Source of the DNA: Vibrio bathopelagicus
GTDB lineage: Bacteria > Pseudomonadota > Gammaproteobacteria > Enterobacterales > Vibrionaceae
Reading direction: 5' to 3'
DNA: 64,000 nucleotides
NCBI RefSeq assembly: GCF_014879975.1
Contig: NZ_CP062500.1
Span: 1,116,001 to 1,180,000 of the forward strand
The notes under the pieces are model-generated. The model searched no databases and had not been told where the DNA came from. It worked only from the letters and a program-made list of their open reading frames with translations. How positions within the stretch are numbered: the stretch's first letter is position 1; the number at the start of each line of letters is the position of its first letter. The translations under genes and the position numbers were made by a program. Shown in pieces: positions 1-9,225 of this stretch.

Positions 1-53
1 TGTAAGTTTTTAAGGACTGACCACAATGACAAAATGCGCTGTTTGGAGAAAAT

Positions 54-1559
54 ATGGAAACCCAATACAACCTTGCGATTACTACAGCCAAAGAATGGCT
101 GAGCAAAGACAAAAAACAATTTATTGGCGGCCAATGGGTTCTTGGCAACTCAGAGAATAATTGGATGGTAACCAATCCTAGTAATAGAGATGTGTTGTGT
201 AACATCCCTTTAGCTGATGAACAACTGGTTGAAGAGGCGGCAGCTGTTGCCTCACAAGCTCACCAATCAGGTGTATGGAGCCAAGTAAGTAGAACGGCGC
301 GTGCCCAAGTTCTTCGCGATATTGCTCAAGTTATTCGTGACCATACTGAAGTTTTAGCGGTGCTAGAGACGCTTCCAAATGGCAAACTCTTAACAGAGTC
401 ATTAGCAGACGATATTCCAACTTGTGCTGACATCTTTGAGTATTATGCAGGTTGGACTGACAAGTTTTATGGTGAAACGTCACCTGTCGATTCTGAATAC
501 CTTAACTTTACGAATAAGGAACCGGTTGGGGTATGTGCACTTATCGCGCCTTGGAACTTCCCTCTTTATCAAGCGGCGTTGAAAATCGCTCCAGCTTTAG
601 CGATGGGGAATACTGTCATTCTTAAACCATCCGAGTTTACACCTTTGACCTCTCTATACTTGATAGAAAAGATTGCTGAAAGCGTTGATATTCCAGACGG
701 TATTTTAAACCTAGTTATTGCTGATGGCGCAGCTTCAAATCAGCTTACAGTTAGCAATAACGTCCAAAAAGTCTCCTTTACCGGAAGTACACCTATTGGC
801 CGTAAAATCATTGAAAATAGCGGCCAATCAAACATGAAATCAGTCACGCTTGAGCTTGGCGGTAAGTCCCCTTGTATTTTCTTCGAGGATACCGAAAATC
901 TAGACGCTGCGATCGACCGTGCTTTTACTGTGATGTTCTCTCACAAAGGGGAAAAATGCTCCGAACCAACGCGATTCTTAATCCAAGAAGGGATTTACGA
1001 TTACGTTCTTGAGAAGCTGATTGCCAAAGCTGAAGCGGTAAAATGCGGTGACCCTCTAGACCCTGAAAGTGAACAAGGGCCTCAATGTAATGAAGTGCAG
1101 TTCAATAAAATCATGTCTTACATTGAGATCGGTAAAACAGAAGCAAAACTGGTTGCTGGGGGTGAGCGAGATACATCAAATGGTAATGATCAAGGCTACT
1201 TTGTTCGACCAACGATTTTCTCAGAAGTGCCTGAAGATGCACGAATCGCACGAGAAGAGATCTTCGGCCCGGTGCTTTCTTGCATCAAATTCAAAACCGA
1301 AGAAGATGCAATTAGGATAGCTAACAACACTGAATATGGGCTTGCGGCAGGTATATACACGTCTAATGTAACTCGTGCGCACCGAATGGTTGATAAGATT
1401 GATGCTGGCATGTTGTTTGTGAACAAATATGGTTGCTATGGACTTGCCAGCCCATTCGGCGGCTTTAAACAAAGTGGCTGGGGTAAAGAAATGGCCATTC
1501 ATTCGCTATCTTCTTACACCAAAACGAAGAGTATTTGGGTCTACTACGGCGAAAGCTAA
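54..1559 (+). CDS. NAD(P)-dependent aldehyde dehydrogenase
   Basis: A full-length member of the aldehyde dehydrogenase superfamily (501 aa, usual about 490-500). It should oxidise an aldehyde to the carboxylate with NAD(P)+ in the cytoplasm. Visible landmarks are PWNF (Asn168), the cofactor-binding ILKPSE (Lys191), FTGST at 242-246, the general base Glu267 in LELGGKSP and the catalytic Cys302. The Cys loop reads HKGEKCSEPTR instead of the common GQxCxAxxR, so the substrate pocket is not of a standard type. The start is set by GGAG 6 bases upstream. It is followed after 43 bases by a lyase on the same strand, probably one operon, so it may handle an aldehyde produced by or feeding that lyase. 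It resembles the betaine/aminoaldehyde group, but the substrate is not assignable from sequence. Confidence 0.9.
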   Translation: METQYNLAITTAKEWLSKDKKQFIGGQWVLGNSENNWMVTNPSNRDVLCNIPLADEQLVEEAAAVASQAHQSGVWSQVSRTARAQVLRDIAQVIRDHTEVLAVLETLPNGKLLTESLADDIPTCADIFEYYAGWTDKFYGETSPVDSEYLNFTNKEPVGVCALIAPWNFPLYQAALKIAPALAMGNTVILKPSEFTPLTSLYLIEKIAESVDIPDGILNLVIADGAASNQLTVSNNVQKVSFTGSTPIGRKIIENSGQSNMKSVTLELGGKSPCIFFEDTENLDAAIDRAFTVMFSHKGEKCSEPTRFLIQEGIYDYVLEKLIAKAEAVKCGDPLDPESEQGPQCNEVQFNKIMSYIEIGKTEAKLVAGGERDTSNGNDQGYFVRPTIFSEVPEDARIAREEIFGPVLSCIKFKTEEDAIRIANNTEYGLAAGIYTSNVTRAHRMVDKIDAGMLFVNKYGCYGLASPFGGFKQSGWGKEMAIHSLSSYTKTKSIWVYYGES

Positions 1560-1568
1560 TCAAATATG

Positions 1569-1590
1569 TTGGGCGGTTCTATCCGCCCAA
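1569..1590 (+). promoter_or_regulatory. Hairpin between the ALDH and lyase genes
   Basis: A perfect 8-bp stem, TTGGGCGG and CCGCCCAA around the 6-base loop TTCTAT, lies between the ALDH stop and the lyase start. No T-tract follows, so it is not a standard terminator. It ends 12 bases before the lyase ATG, next to the ribosome binding region. It could tune expression of the second gene or protect a processed end. Confidence 0.5.
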
Positions 1591-1602
1591 TTAAGGAAAA
1601 TC

Positions 1603-2943
1603 ATGCAATACAGAATCGAAGTCGATAATATTGGTGAAGTGAGAATCCCGGTGTTACTCCCTTATGGCGCTCAAACACAGCGAGCTCTAAATCTGTACCC
1701 CGTAGACAATCAAAAAACACTTGGCGACTACGCTTCACTTATCAACGCTGTTTTACGTATCAAATTAGCTTCTGCTCGTGTAAACAGGGAAATAGGACAA
1801 ATGGATCCAGTGCTTTCATTGAACGTTGAAAACACCTGTCAGTCCATATTAGAAAACTACCAAAGGGAACTATTCCCCGTTCACGCATTTCATGGTGGTG
1901 GTGGGATTTCCGTTAATATGAATGTCAATGAAGTCGTCGCTAACATTGTCAATCATAGCTATTATGCCAAGCCCTACGGCTCTTATTCTCCAGCTCATCC
2001 GAATGATGCCATTAACATGAATCATTCAACGAGCGACTGCTTGCAAACCGCAAGTCACTTGGCTGCTATTGAAGCTCTTGATCGCTTAGATACAACCATT
2101 GAGCGCTTGATGTACGCGTTTGAGTATTTAATGGCGAGCCACAGCGACAGCTCTAAACTCGCTAGAACCTGTATGCAGGATGCAGTAACGATTGAGTTTA
2201 AACAATTCTGGAGTGGTTATTTAGCATCACTACGCACCTGTCAAATGCATCTTAAAGCGTGTCGCAATGACCTTCAGGCTGTTAATTTAAGCGGTAATAT
2301 TATTGGTCGAAGTGGTGACTGTTCAACGGCTTATGCCGAGCGTTGTATCTCAGTACTTTCAGACGTTACCGGTATAGAGCTTCGCAAGAACGATAACTTA
2401 TTCCAATCCAGCCAATCATTCGATGCTCAAATTCATTGTGTGAGTCAGGTGGAGAACTTAGCGGGCTTTATTATCAAGATAGCGAAAGACCTGCGTTTAA
2501 TGTCTTCTGGCCCCGAGGGCGGTTTATCGGAAATTACGCTTCCAGCAGTACAAGCTGGCTCAAGTGCAATGCCTGGGAAAGTAAACCCTACGATTCCCGA
2601 GTTTGCCATTCAGTCTGCTATGCAAGCACAAGGGCACTGTTACTCATCTAAACAAGCACACATCCATGGAGAGTTAGATTATAACCCGTGGGGAATGCTA
2701 CTGATTACCAATCTACTCGATGCCATAGATCACTTAGAAAAGGGAATCTCGGTACTCAGTGAAAAGTGTATTTTCGGAATAGAAGTGAACTCAGAGACAC
2801 AATCGCGTAATGAATCCGCCTTGGTGCCGCTCGTCGTGCGGGTCAAGTCAAAAATTGGATACAAAGCGACTTTAGACCATGTTAAAGAGGCTAAAAACTC
2901 AACTGAATTGAAAGAGATGTTGCAAGAGATACTGAAGCCGTAA
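1603..2943 (+). CDS. Divergent fumarase/aspartase-superfamily lyase
   Basis: A 446-aa protein of the class II fumarase/aspartate ammonia-lyase superfamily, a little shorter than the usual 460-480. The family signature is clear as GSSAMPGKVNP at 319-329, with the flexible-loop serines. Two other conserved segments are altered. The usual GxGTSxNMNxNE reads GGGGISVNMNVNE at 98-110, so the carboxylate-binding Thr is Ile. The usual SQSSND reads NHSTSD at 140-145. It should still eliminate across a C-C bond of a succinyl-like substrate, but probably not aspartate or malate. The ATG at 1603 was chosen because the frame upstream lies inside the ALDH gene. It is apparently co-transcribed with the ALDH. 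The substrate is unknown. Confidence 0.8.
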   Translation: MQYRIEVDNIGEVRIPVLLPYGAQTQRALNLYPVDNQKTLGDYASLINAVLRIKLASARVNREIGQMDPVLSLNVENTCQSILENYQRELFPVHAFHGGGGISVNMNVNEVVANIVNHSYYAKPYGSYSPAHPNDAINMNHSTSDCLQTASHLAAIEALDRLDTTIERLMYAFEYLMASHSDSSKLARTCMQDAVTIEFKQFWSGYLASLRTCQMHLKACRNDLQAVNLSGNIIGRSGDCSTAYAERCISVLSDVTGIELRKNDNLFQSSQSFDAQIHCVSQVENLAGFIIKIAKDLRLMSSGPEGGLSEITLPAVQAGSSAMPGKVNPTIPEFAIQSAMQAQGHCYSSKQAHIHGELDYNPWGMLLITNLLDAIDHLEKGISVLSEKCIFGIEVNSETQSRNESALVPLVVRVKSKIGYKATLDHVKEAKNSTELKEMLQEILKP

Positions 2944-3073
2944 CCTCTCCATAATCTGCATCTTTGATCCATTGTGGTTCGTGAAAAGGGAGGAACCGAA
3001 TGCCGATCGTGGCACGTGTAGTTTCGTATTCAGCGCGCTCAATTCAGAAAAGCATTACGATTCACCCAAATAA

Positions 3074-3099
3074 AAATGGAACGCTTGAGCGTTCCATTT
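3074..3099. terminator. Bidirectional terminator
   Basis: An 11-bp stem AAATGGAACGC / GCGTTCCATTT has a TTGA loop. It lies between the convergent lyase (+) and lipoprotein hydrolase (-) genes. The minus-strand exit is T-rich (TTTTTATTT), so it is strongest for the hydrolase gene. Confidence 0.75.
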
Positions 3100-3189
3100 C
3101 CTTTATTACTACATTTCTTAAACCTGATCGCTAGCGTAAGCGCCAGTGATGCTTGATGTCGAATCACCAACTCTGTCTACCCCTAGTTA

Positions 3190-4437
3190 TTACTCTTGCT
3201 CTGCTCTCAACCAAAAGTCGGATAGGTCTTCAAACAGGTCATCGTTGTCTAAGATGCTGGTATGGTCTTCATCATAGCCGAGGATTTGTGATGCATGCAG
3301 TTGGGCTAGGCGCGATAACTGGCTTGAGAGGTTAATGACACCATCGTTACTTTTGGTATTGAACAGCTCGCCCGAGTTATAGCCAAACGCGAGAAAATGT
3401 GGCGTGTCGTTGTCATTATTATCAGAAAACAAATCAGCGATAAACTTACCGTCGGGGTTTAAATCTATCCAAGCTGGCATCACGACAGGGGAGTATTCTA
3501 TGCCTTGCTTGGCTGATGCAACGCCACCAAATGGGGAAGATATGGTGGTAATGCTGCTAACAAAATCACACAACTGCCCAATACGACACTGACGAAGACT
3601 GTTGGTGGCGATTAACCCGCCCATACTGTGCGCCACCACATGCAATTGTTGAAGTTTGTATTCAGTGACAATGGTATGCAAAAGGTTATTCAAGCCTTTC
3701 GAGTTCAAAGCCAAAGACAAACCTGAAGGGTAGTTAAATACCCATATTTGATATTTAGATTGGTCGATTTTTTCAATCAGCGGGGCAAAGTCTAACGCGG
3801 TGGCGTTAATGCCATGCACAAACAAGATAGGGATTTTATTCGGGTCGTACTCTGATAAAAAGTAGACCCCAGCATTATGCTCGAGCAAGAATGTAAGTGG
3901 CTGCCACATCCCGAGTTTGGCGTTTTTTTTGTCAAAAGGAGGATCTTCTAGGCTCACGACAGTGCCGATGTCGACCAGATCCAACTCGATCTTCAATAGT
4001 GAGGACAAGGAGCGATCAACAAAGGCGCTTGGGACTTCATTTTCATTAACTTCTAGGGATACTTCTATGGTGGATTTGTCTTGATGGTTACGAAGGTTAA
4101 TGACACTGAATGCTTCGTCTGCTTGTAGGGTTAAGTCTTGATTTTTATCTTCAAAGACAAGTAGATAATGGATGTTGTTCGATAGCTGTAAGTCGATACG
4201 GTCACTAGCGATTATTCCGTCATAACCATCCACTTCGCTTTTATTGATGTCTTTGATTTGTTCAATCACCACGGCCGAACCTGAGGCGGGTTGGCTCAAA
4301 ATGAGTTGGTATTGGTTGGTAATGGAGTCGATCGCATCTATCTCATGGGATAAGTTTCGAAAGTTACTGCATCCTGATAGCACTGAACTGAGTAACAGTG
4401 CTGAACTGAAAAATAGTGCAGTAAGTAATCGCCTCAT
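3190..4437 (-). CDS. Lipoprotein with alpha/beta-hydrolase (lipase-like) domain
   Basis: A 415-aa exported lipoprotein. A signal peptide ends in the lipobox VLSGC (Cys23), followed by about 170 residues of unrecognised, probably beta-rich sequence. An alpha/beta-hydrolase domain starts near residue 200. Within it are PILFVHG (oxyanion-hole HG at 208-209) and the nucleophile elbow AHSMGG (Ser271). It probably cleaves an ester or lipid at the cell envelope, tethered to a membrane. A catalytic Asp/His pair is plausible in the C-terminal part but I did not assign it. It stands alone between two terminator-bounded regions. Homologues are usually annotated as lipase or PGAP1-like proteins. Confidence 0.75.
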   Translation of the reverse strand: MRRLLTALFFSSALLLSSVLSGCSNFRNLSHEIDAIDSITNQYQLILSQPASGSAVVIEQIKDINKSEVDGYDGIIASDRIDLQLSNNIHYLLVFEDKNQDLTLQADEAFSVINLRNHQDKSTIEVSLEVNENEVPSAFVDRSLSSLLKIELDLVDIGTVVSLEDPPFDKKNAKLGMWQPLTFLLEHNAGVYFLSEYDPNKIPILFVHGINATALDFAPLIEKIDQSKYQIWVFNYPSGLSLALNSKGLNNLLHTIVTEYKLQQLHVVAHSMGGLIATNSLRQCRIGQLCDFVSSITTISSPFGGVASAKQGIEYSPVVMPAWIDLNPDGKFIADLFSDNNDNDTPHFLAFGYNSGELFNTKSNDGVINLSSQLSRLAQLHASQILGYDEDHTSILDNDDLFEDLSDFWLRAEQE

Positions 4438-4595
4438 TCTAATTTCATCCTTATATCAACCCGATTTATCCATAAATCAAAAACCTGTGTTTAATAGTAG
4501 CAATTAAACAGCGTTTAATAAAAAGGCAAACAAGTGACTCGAAAGTTTGCTTATCTGCCTTGGATGTTTCAGTTCCTCAGTGAAGACGTTGAACG

Positions 4596-5858
4596 CTAAA
4601 GCGTGTTTTTGTACACCTTACCGTCTTTCATGATCAGTTTTTGTGTCTCTGTGTTCGCCACACACGCAACACTTTCCAGTGGGTTGCCGTCGATGATCAA
4701 TAGGTCGGCATACGCGCCTTCAACGATCTGACCTAACTTACCTTCTTGGTAAGGGTGTTGGTAAGTCGACATCTCGAACAAGCGTCCACAGTTTGATGTC
4801 GCCATACGAAGTGCAGTGATGGTATCGAACACTTGTTCAATTGCGCCGAGCTCATTTAATTGAGTCGCATGAACGTTGGTTTCGCCAACACAGTCGGTAC
4901 CAAAGGCGATGTTTCGAATGTCGTATTTCTTAATCAATTCTGCTGACTTGAACATGGCTTTACCCACGCGCTCTGTCTTGCGGTATGTCTCTTCGTTTGG
5001 CAGTGGGATCTTACGCTCTGCAATCAATGAAGAGGTAAAGTAGGAAGGAATCACCCAAATACCTTTCTCTTTAATGATCTCCGCAATGTCGTCGTCCATG
5101 ATAGTCGCATGTTCGAATGACATCACGCCCGCTTCTGCCGCTCGGCGCATCGCATCAGATGTGTGGATGTGCGCAGCGACATAAGTGCCGTAATCGGAAG
5201 CGGCATCAACCGCAGCTTTCATTTCTTCAGATGTGAATTGCAATGTATCTAGCGGGTCGAAGGTTGAAGATGCGCCACCGCCCGCCATTATCTTGATTTG
5301 TGATGCACCCATAAACAGTTGTTCACGTACTGCTTTCAATACTTCTGAACGACCATCGGCCACTTTCATTGCGCCAAGCTTCATCATTGGGGAATCTTCG
5401 TGGCCGTTAGCTAAACGTTCTTGCGCTTGGTTCTGGCGGTAATCAGAGTGACCACAGGTTTGCGAGATAGCCGCCATTGAAGGAAGAATGCGTGGGCCAG
5501 TGGCGTAACCGTTATCGATACTTTTCTTAAGGCCAAGCGTATTACCCGCCACGTCGCGAATGGTCGTAAAGCCACGCATCAGCATCTCTTCAGAAATCTT
5601 TGCTGAGCGAATCGCCACTTCTTCACGTGTCATGGTATCAATCACATTGAAAGGTGCGGATAGCGTGATATGAACGTGAGCATCAATCAAACCTGGCATT
5701 ACTGTGCCACCTTGAGCATCAATGATTTCATCGGCTAGTGTTGGGTCAATCTCGCCAATTTGAGTAATCAAGTTATCTTCGATAAGAAGTGATACGTTCT
5801 CGATTAGGTTGTTATCAACACCGTTAAATACGTTCGCGTTCGTGATTAGCTTTTTCAT
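4596..5858 (-). CDS. Metal-dependent amidohydrolase (imidazolonepropionase/prolidase-like)
   Basis: A 420-aa amidohydrolase-superfamily enzyme with no signal peptide, therefore cytoplasmic. The metal ligands are visible: HVH at 61-63, a candidate carbamylated Lys189 in QIKIMAGGG, AAHIH at 228-232, His250 in SFEH and Asp322 in FGTD. This is the arrangement of the binuclear Xaa-Pro dipeptidase/imidazolonepropionase-like group, which hydrolyses C-N bonds of cyclic amides or dipeptides. The ATG at 5858 has AAAGGTG about 8 bases upstream and begins MKKLITNANVFNG, as family members do. Longer upstream starts would add 29 unconserved residues. The gene is divergent from a small membrane protein. The substrate cannot be named. 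Confidence 0.85.
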   Translation of the reverse strand: MKKLITNANVFNGVDNNLIENVSLLIEDNLITQIGEIDPTLADEIIDAQGGTVMPGLIDAHVHITLSAPFNVIDTMTREEVAIRSAKISEEMLMRGFTTIRDVAGNTLGLKKSIDNGYATGPRILPSMAAISQTCGHSDYRQNQAQERLANGHEDSPMMKLGAMKVADGRSEVLKAVREQLFMGASQIKIMAGGGASSTFDPLDTLQFTSEEMKAAVDAASDYGTYVAAHIHTSDAMRRAAEAGVMSFEHATIMDDDIAEIIKEKGIWVIPSYFTSSLIAERKIPLPNEETYRKTERVGKAMFKSAELIKKYDIRNIAFGTDCVGETNVHATQLNELGAIEQVFDTITALRMATSNCGRLFEMSTYQHPYQEGKLGQIVEGAYADLLIIDGNPLESVACVANTETQKLIMKDGKVYKNTL

Positions 5859-6160
5859 AGTCTGCACCTTTTGGATATGAGTTCGTGTCGCTGATGGAGT
5901 CATCATATGGGGAGCGGTAATGGAAGAATGGCCATTTGGTGACACGTAATGACGAGATTTATCTTTTGGTGCTTTTCTATATTTTGAAAAATTGCTTTAT
6001 AGAGGGAAATGAATTATTGGTGTGAGGAATGATCAATCGATAAAAACTAATAATTTCGAATGGAATGGTTGTGGTGTCACCAAATGGTAAGTTTTGCTCC
6101 GATTGGAACGCTAAGATGTATTTCAAATCGAGGCTACTTATCAAATCAGAGAGAGACAGA
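5859..6160. promoter_or_regulatory. Divergent promoter region with paired inverted 14-mers
   Basis: This 302-base gap separates the amidohydrolase (-) and membrane protein (+) genes. CCATTTGGTGACAC at 5932-5945 recurs as its exact reverse complement GTGTCACCAAATGG at 6074-6087, 128 bases apart. The second copy also contains the local palindrome GGTGTCACC. This layout suits a dimeric repressor that binds both promoters and loops the DNA. No regulator gene is adjacent. Confidence 0.5.
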
Positions 6161-6658
6161 ATGACTAAATTAGACAAAGTTTACGGGTTTAACACACCAC
6201 AGCGTCTATTCGTAGGTTACACGTTAGCCGTGCTGGTGGACTTAGTAGTGCTTAATTTCTTTGATGAGTACTGGGACTTCGTCAATATTGAATCTTTTAC
6301 TATTTCTTTGATTGCAGCGTTGTTGTTGCAGCTATTACTGAAGCTCTCTATTGGTTTAGAACATAAAATTGCTGAGCACTTCAAAAGCAAGCCCGGCACA
6401 GCACCGAAGGTTTATCGAGCAATCACAACTTATATTATTTTGGTGGGTTCTAAGTTTGTGATGCTAGAAGCAATTAACCTCCTGTTCGGCGAGAAGGTGA
6501 GCTTTACTGGCCCTTGGAATGGTGTAGTGGCGTTCTTCGCCGTGGTATTTACGATTTTGATTGCTGAAGTGCTGGTATCGAAAATCTACTTTGCTTTGGA
6601 TGATAATAAAGAACAAATCGATAATGAATTAGAAGTGGCAAAAGAAGTAAAAGCATAA
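6161..6658 (+). CDS. Small inner-membrane protein of unknown function
   Basis: A 165-aa protein, not recognised. It has about four hydrophobic segments: RLFVGYTLAVLVDLVVLNFF, the stretch around FTISLIAALLLQLLLKL, ITTYIILVGSKFVML, and WNGVVAFFAVVFTILIAEVL. It ends in a charged cytoplasmic-type tail rich in Glu, Asp and Lys. The start at 6161 follows a GAGAGAGA purine run. Frame upstream to 6065 is open, but it would put charged sequence before the first helix and run into the 14-mer site. It stands alone and ends before a strong terminator. It may be controlled together with the divergent amidohydrolase. Confidence 0.7.
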   Translation: MTKLDKVYGFNTPQRLFVGYTLAVLVDLVVLNFFDEYWDFVNIESFTISLIAALLLQLLLKLSIGLEHKIAEHFKSKPGTAPKVYRAITTYIILVGSKFVMLEAINLLFGEKVSFTGPWNGVVAFFAVVFTILIAEVLVSKIYFALDDNKEQIDNELEVAKEVKA

Positions 6659-6704
6659 TTGCTAGTTGATGATAGATCGGAGAGCTCTTAATCGACTTTC
6701 CAAT

Positions 6705-6741
6705 AAAAAGGGTTGGTATTTTATTTATACCAACCCTTTTT
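6705..6741. terminator. Bidirectional terminator between membrane protein and iutA
   Basis: A long perfect stem, AAAAAGGGTTGGTAT with its complement ATACCAACCCTTTTT, carries A/T tracts on both sides. It serves the + gene ending at 6658 and iutA (-) ending at 6773. Confidence 0.9.
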
Positions 6742-6772
6742 GCTGTTAAGAAAACACAGTTTGTAACTGGAT

Positions 6773-8929
6773 TTAGAACTTAACTTGGTAGTTTACCGTG
6801 TAAGTACGGCCGCGACCTTTGTAGTCGTACGCGGCTGAATCGTAATGTGACGAGTAGACGATTTGAGCGCGTTGACCCCAAATGGTGGTGTAGTCTTTAT
6901 TCAGTAGGTTTTGAATACCGAAACCTAAGCTACCTACAGGAAGTTGGTAAGTCCCCACTAAATCAAACACGGTGTAGCCATTTAGCTCATTTTGGTCGTC
7001 ATCTTCGTAGTCAAACATGGTTTGGCTTTGTACTTTTACAGATAGATCTGTGTCGTACCAACCAGCCCAAGCATTGGCTTTTGAAGTGCTCGCTTCTCCT
7101 GCTGTGAAGTCTTTCCAACCGTCATCGCCTTTCACTTCTGAAATCACGTAGTGGCCTGATGCACCGATTTGAATGTTCTCGTGCACCCAGTAAGAGGCCA
7201 TAGCTTCTAAACCGTAAACTCGCTTCTTATCGTCGATTTCTTCGATAAGCAGTGTGTTCTTGTCGTATTTAACGGATTTATCGGATTGTGAATAGTACGC
7301 CGCGGTTTGCAGGTTAAAATCACCAGTATCGAGGCGGTAACCTAACTCAAAGCTGTTGGTTTTGATGCCAGACATTTTCGAGTCATTAACGTTGATGCTG
7401 TCGTTAAGTTTCCAGTGATCGCCCTCGAGGGTGTAGTCACCTTGTCCGTAGTATTTCGCAGGGTCAGCAAGATCAAAGCCTTGTGAGAAATTTGCCCATA
7501 CTTGAGATTCGTTGGTGAGGTGGTAGATCGTACCGAGATTAAATAGACCAACGCTGTAATCGGTTTCACCGCCAGGTACTGCGTCGGCTGTAGTGCCGTT
7601 GCCCGCTGCAATTTTCTTCTGTTGGCTGTAGCCGACAAAATCATCAATCTTGTTCGACATGTATTGGTAGCGGAATCCACCTTCTACCGTCCAGTCATTC
7701 GTGATCGCATAATCAGATTGAACAAAGCCCGCGATAGAGCTGACCTTAACCCCAGCGTAACGGCCGACTTTCGCGTAAGTTTTGTTGATCAAGTTACCTG
7801 AATTGTTCGCAATAGTCGGATCATAAAGTGCTTGGTTGCTGTCTAGTTGGTCTTGATACGCATCGATACCATAAACAACATTGAATTTATTGAAGCTCTT
7901 AGCCAGCGCTGTTTTTAATGCAATAACATCGGTAATTTGCTGACCAGAAGATTGGAAATAAGGTGTGTAAGTTTGGTCTTCTTTACGGTACGAAGCTTCA
8001 GCAATCAACTGATGGCCAAGGAACTGCTCATCGACGTAAGAGGCGCTAAGCATAATACGTTCGGTGCCATGTTCACGGTCAGAATCAAAGCCTTTACGTA
8101 CGTCAACAAAGTCGCGGCCGACAATGTACAGGCCGTAAGGTGAGTCTTGTTGGCTATCGTAATATTGAGCTAGGAAGTTGAGTTTCTTTGTGTCAGAAAC
8201 GTTCACGCCTACCGTCGTTAGGAAGTCGACCGTCTTATTGAACTGTAGTGAGCCTTGAGAAATATCAGGGGTAACGATGTCGCCATTAGCGTCGAAAAAG
8301 CCTTGTGTTTCGGTGTAAACCACAGAGGTGCGCGCTTGAACTTTGTCGTTACCGCCTGAGATAGATTGCCCGACTTTGTAATCGAAATCTTCACCAGAAT
8401 TAAAGCCAGTTGAGCCTCCAACAAAGGATTCAAACTCTAACTCTTCACCTTGCGCTTTTTTGGGTATGATGTTGATCACGCCGCCTGAAGCTCCTGCACC
8501 ATAAATTGAAGTTGCACCAGACAGTACTTCGATTCGTTCAATGTTAAATGGGTCGATGGAGTCTAAGTGACGGCTGATTGGGCGAGATGATTGCAGTGAT
8601 ACGCCATCAATCATAACGAGCATCTTACGGCCACGCAGATTCTGACCATAGTTAGTACGAGCACCGCTGCTTACATCTAAAGAGGGAATGCTTGCCGATA
8701 GAATCTCGCCTAGTGATTTACCACCACGATATTCCTGTTCAATTTTATCGGAGTCGATGTACCAAACTGTACCCGGAATGTCACTGATCGCTTTAGGAGT
8801 CCGACTAGAGACAACCACCATTTTGTCTTCGGTTGTGTATTCTTGTGCTTGGGCTGTAAACACTGTGCTGGCTGCGACAATCGCTAGCGCAACAGTGGAA
8901 AGCTTGAAACTTCCTTTTTCGGTTTTCAT
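6773..8929 (-). CDS. iutA: Ferric aerobactin TonB-dependent receptor IutA
   Basis: A 718-aa outer-membrane receptor: signal peptide (about 1-28, ending AQAQ), a TonB-box-like DKMVVVSSR, a plug domain, then a 22-strand barrel ending in Phe. Long stretches match what I know of E. coli IutA, including SRTNYGQNLRGR, RHLDSIDPFNIERIEV, KIDDFVGYSQQ, KDYTTIWGQRA and the C-terminal YKGRGRTY. It imports ferric aerobactin using TonB energy. The start at 8929 gives a normal signal peptide; an upstream start would put 36 charged residues before it. A Fur-like site lies 5'. The next gene upstream is its likely GntR-type regulator and the vatCDB permease follows, but no iucABCD synthesis genes are present. 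This suggests use of siderophore made by others or elsewhere in the genome. Confidence 0.93.
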   Translation of the reverse strand: MKTEKGSFKLSTVALAIVAASTVFTAQAQEYTTEDKMVVVSSRTPKAISDIPGTVWYIDSDKIEQEYRGGKSLGEILSASIPSLDVSSGARTNYGQNLRGRKMLVMIDGVSLQSSRPISRHLDSIDPFNIERIEVLSGATSIYGAGASGGVINIIPKKAQGEELEFESFVGGSTGFNSGEDFDYKVGQSISGGNDKVQARTSVVYTETQGFFDANGDIVTPDISQGSLQFNKTVDFLTTVGVNVSDTKKLNFLAQYYDSQQDSPYGLYIVGRDFVDVRKGFDSDREHGTERIMLSASYVDEQFLGHQLIAEASYRKEDQTYTPYFQSSGQQITDVIALKTALAKSFNKFNVVYGIDAYQDQLDSNQALYDPTIANNSGNLINKTYAKVGRYAGVKVSSIAGFVQSDYAITNDWTVEGGFRYQYMSNKIDDFVGYSQQKKIAAGNGTTADAVPGGETDYSVGLFNLGTIYHLTNESQVWANFSQGFDLADPAKYYGQGDYTLEGDHWKLNDSINVNDSKMSGIKTNSFELGYRLDTGDFNLQTAAYYSQSDKSVKYDKNTLLIEEIDDKKRVYGLEAMASYWVHENIQIGASGHYVISEVKGDDGWKDFTAGEASTSKANAWAGWYDTDLSVKVQSQTMFDYEDDDQNELNGYTVFDLVGTYQLPVGSLGFGIQNLLNKDYTTIWGQRAQIVYSSHYDSAAYDYKGRGRTYTVNYQVKF

Positions 8930-9206
8930 TTTGTTCTCAATCTTGATCAATAGAAGGCTGCACAAAGACTCATATTTGTGCGGTGACTTTATTTTTTTAT
9001 AGGTAATTAAGCGTTCATCTTTACTGGTCAGTAACAAATGACGCCTCTTAAATTAGAAAAGAGGTGAACGGTGGTCACTACTCATGGCCTTAAACATACT
9101 CATCTCGATATCTTCCAAGCTTGTATACGTTCGCATTCATGTCACTTAAGCGACGATCACTTCAAAACAAAAGTACGAAGCATTATCGTTAAGTTTATCA
9201 ATTCTA

Positions 9207-9225
9207 AATAAGAATCATTATTATT
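9207..9225 (-). promoter_or_regulatory. Fur-box-like operator for iutA
   Basis: The minus-strand sequence AATAATAATGATTCTTATT matches 13 of 19 positions of the classical Fur consensus. It lies about 280 bases upstream of the iutA start, implying iron-repressed transcription and a long leader. Hand-counted match. Confidence 0.65.
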
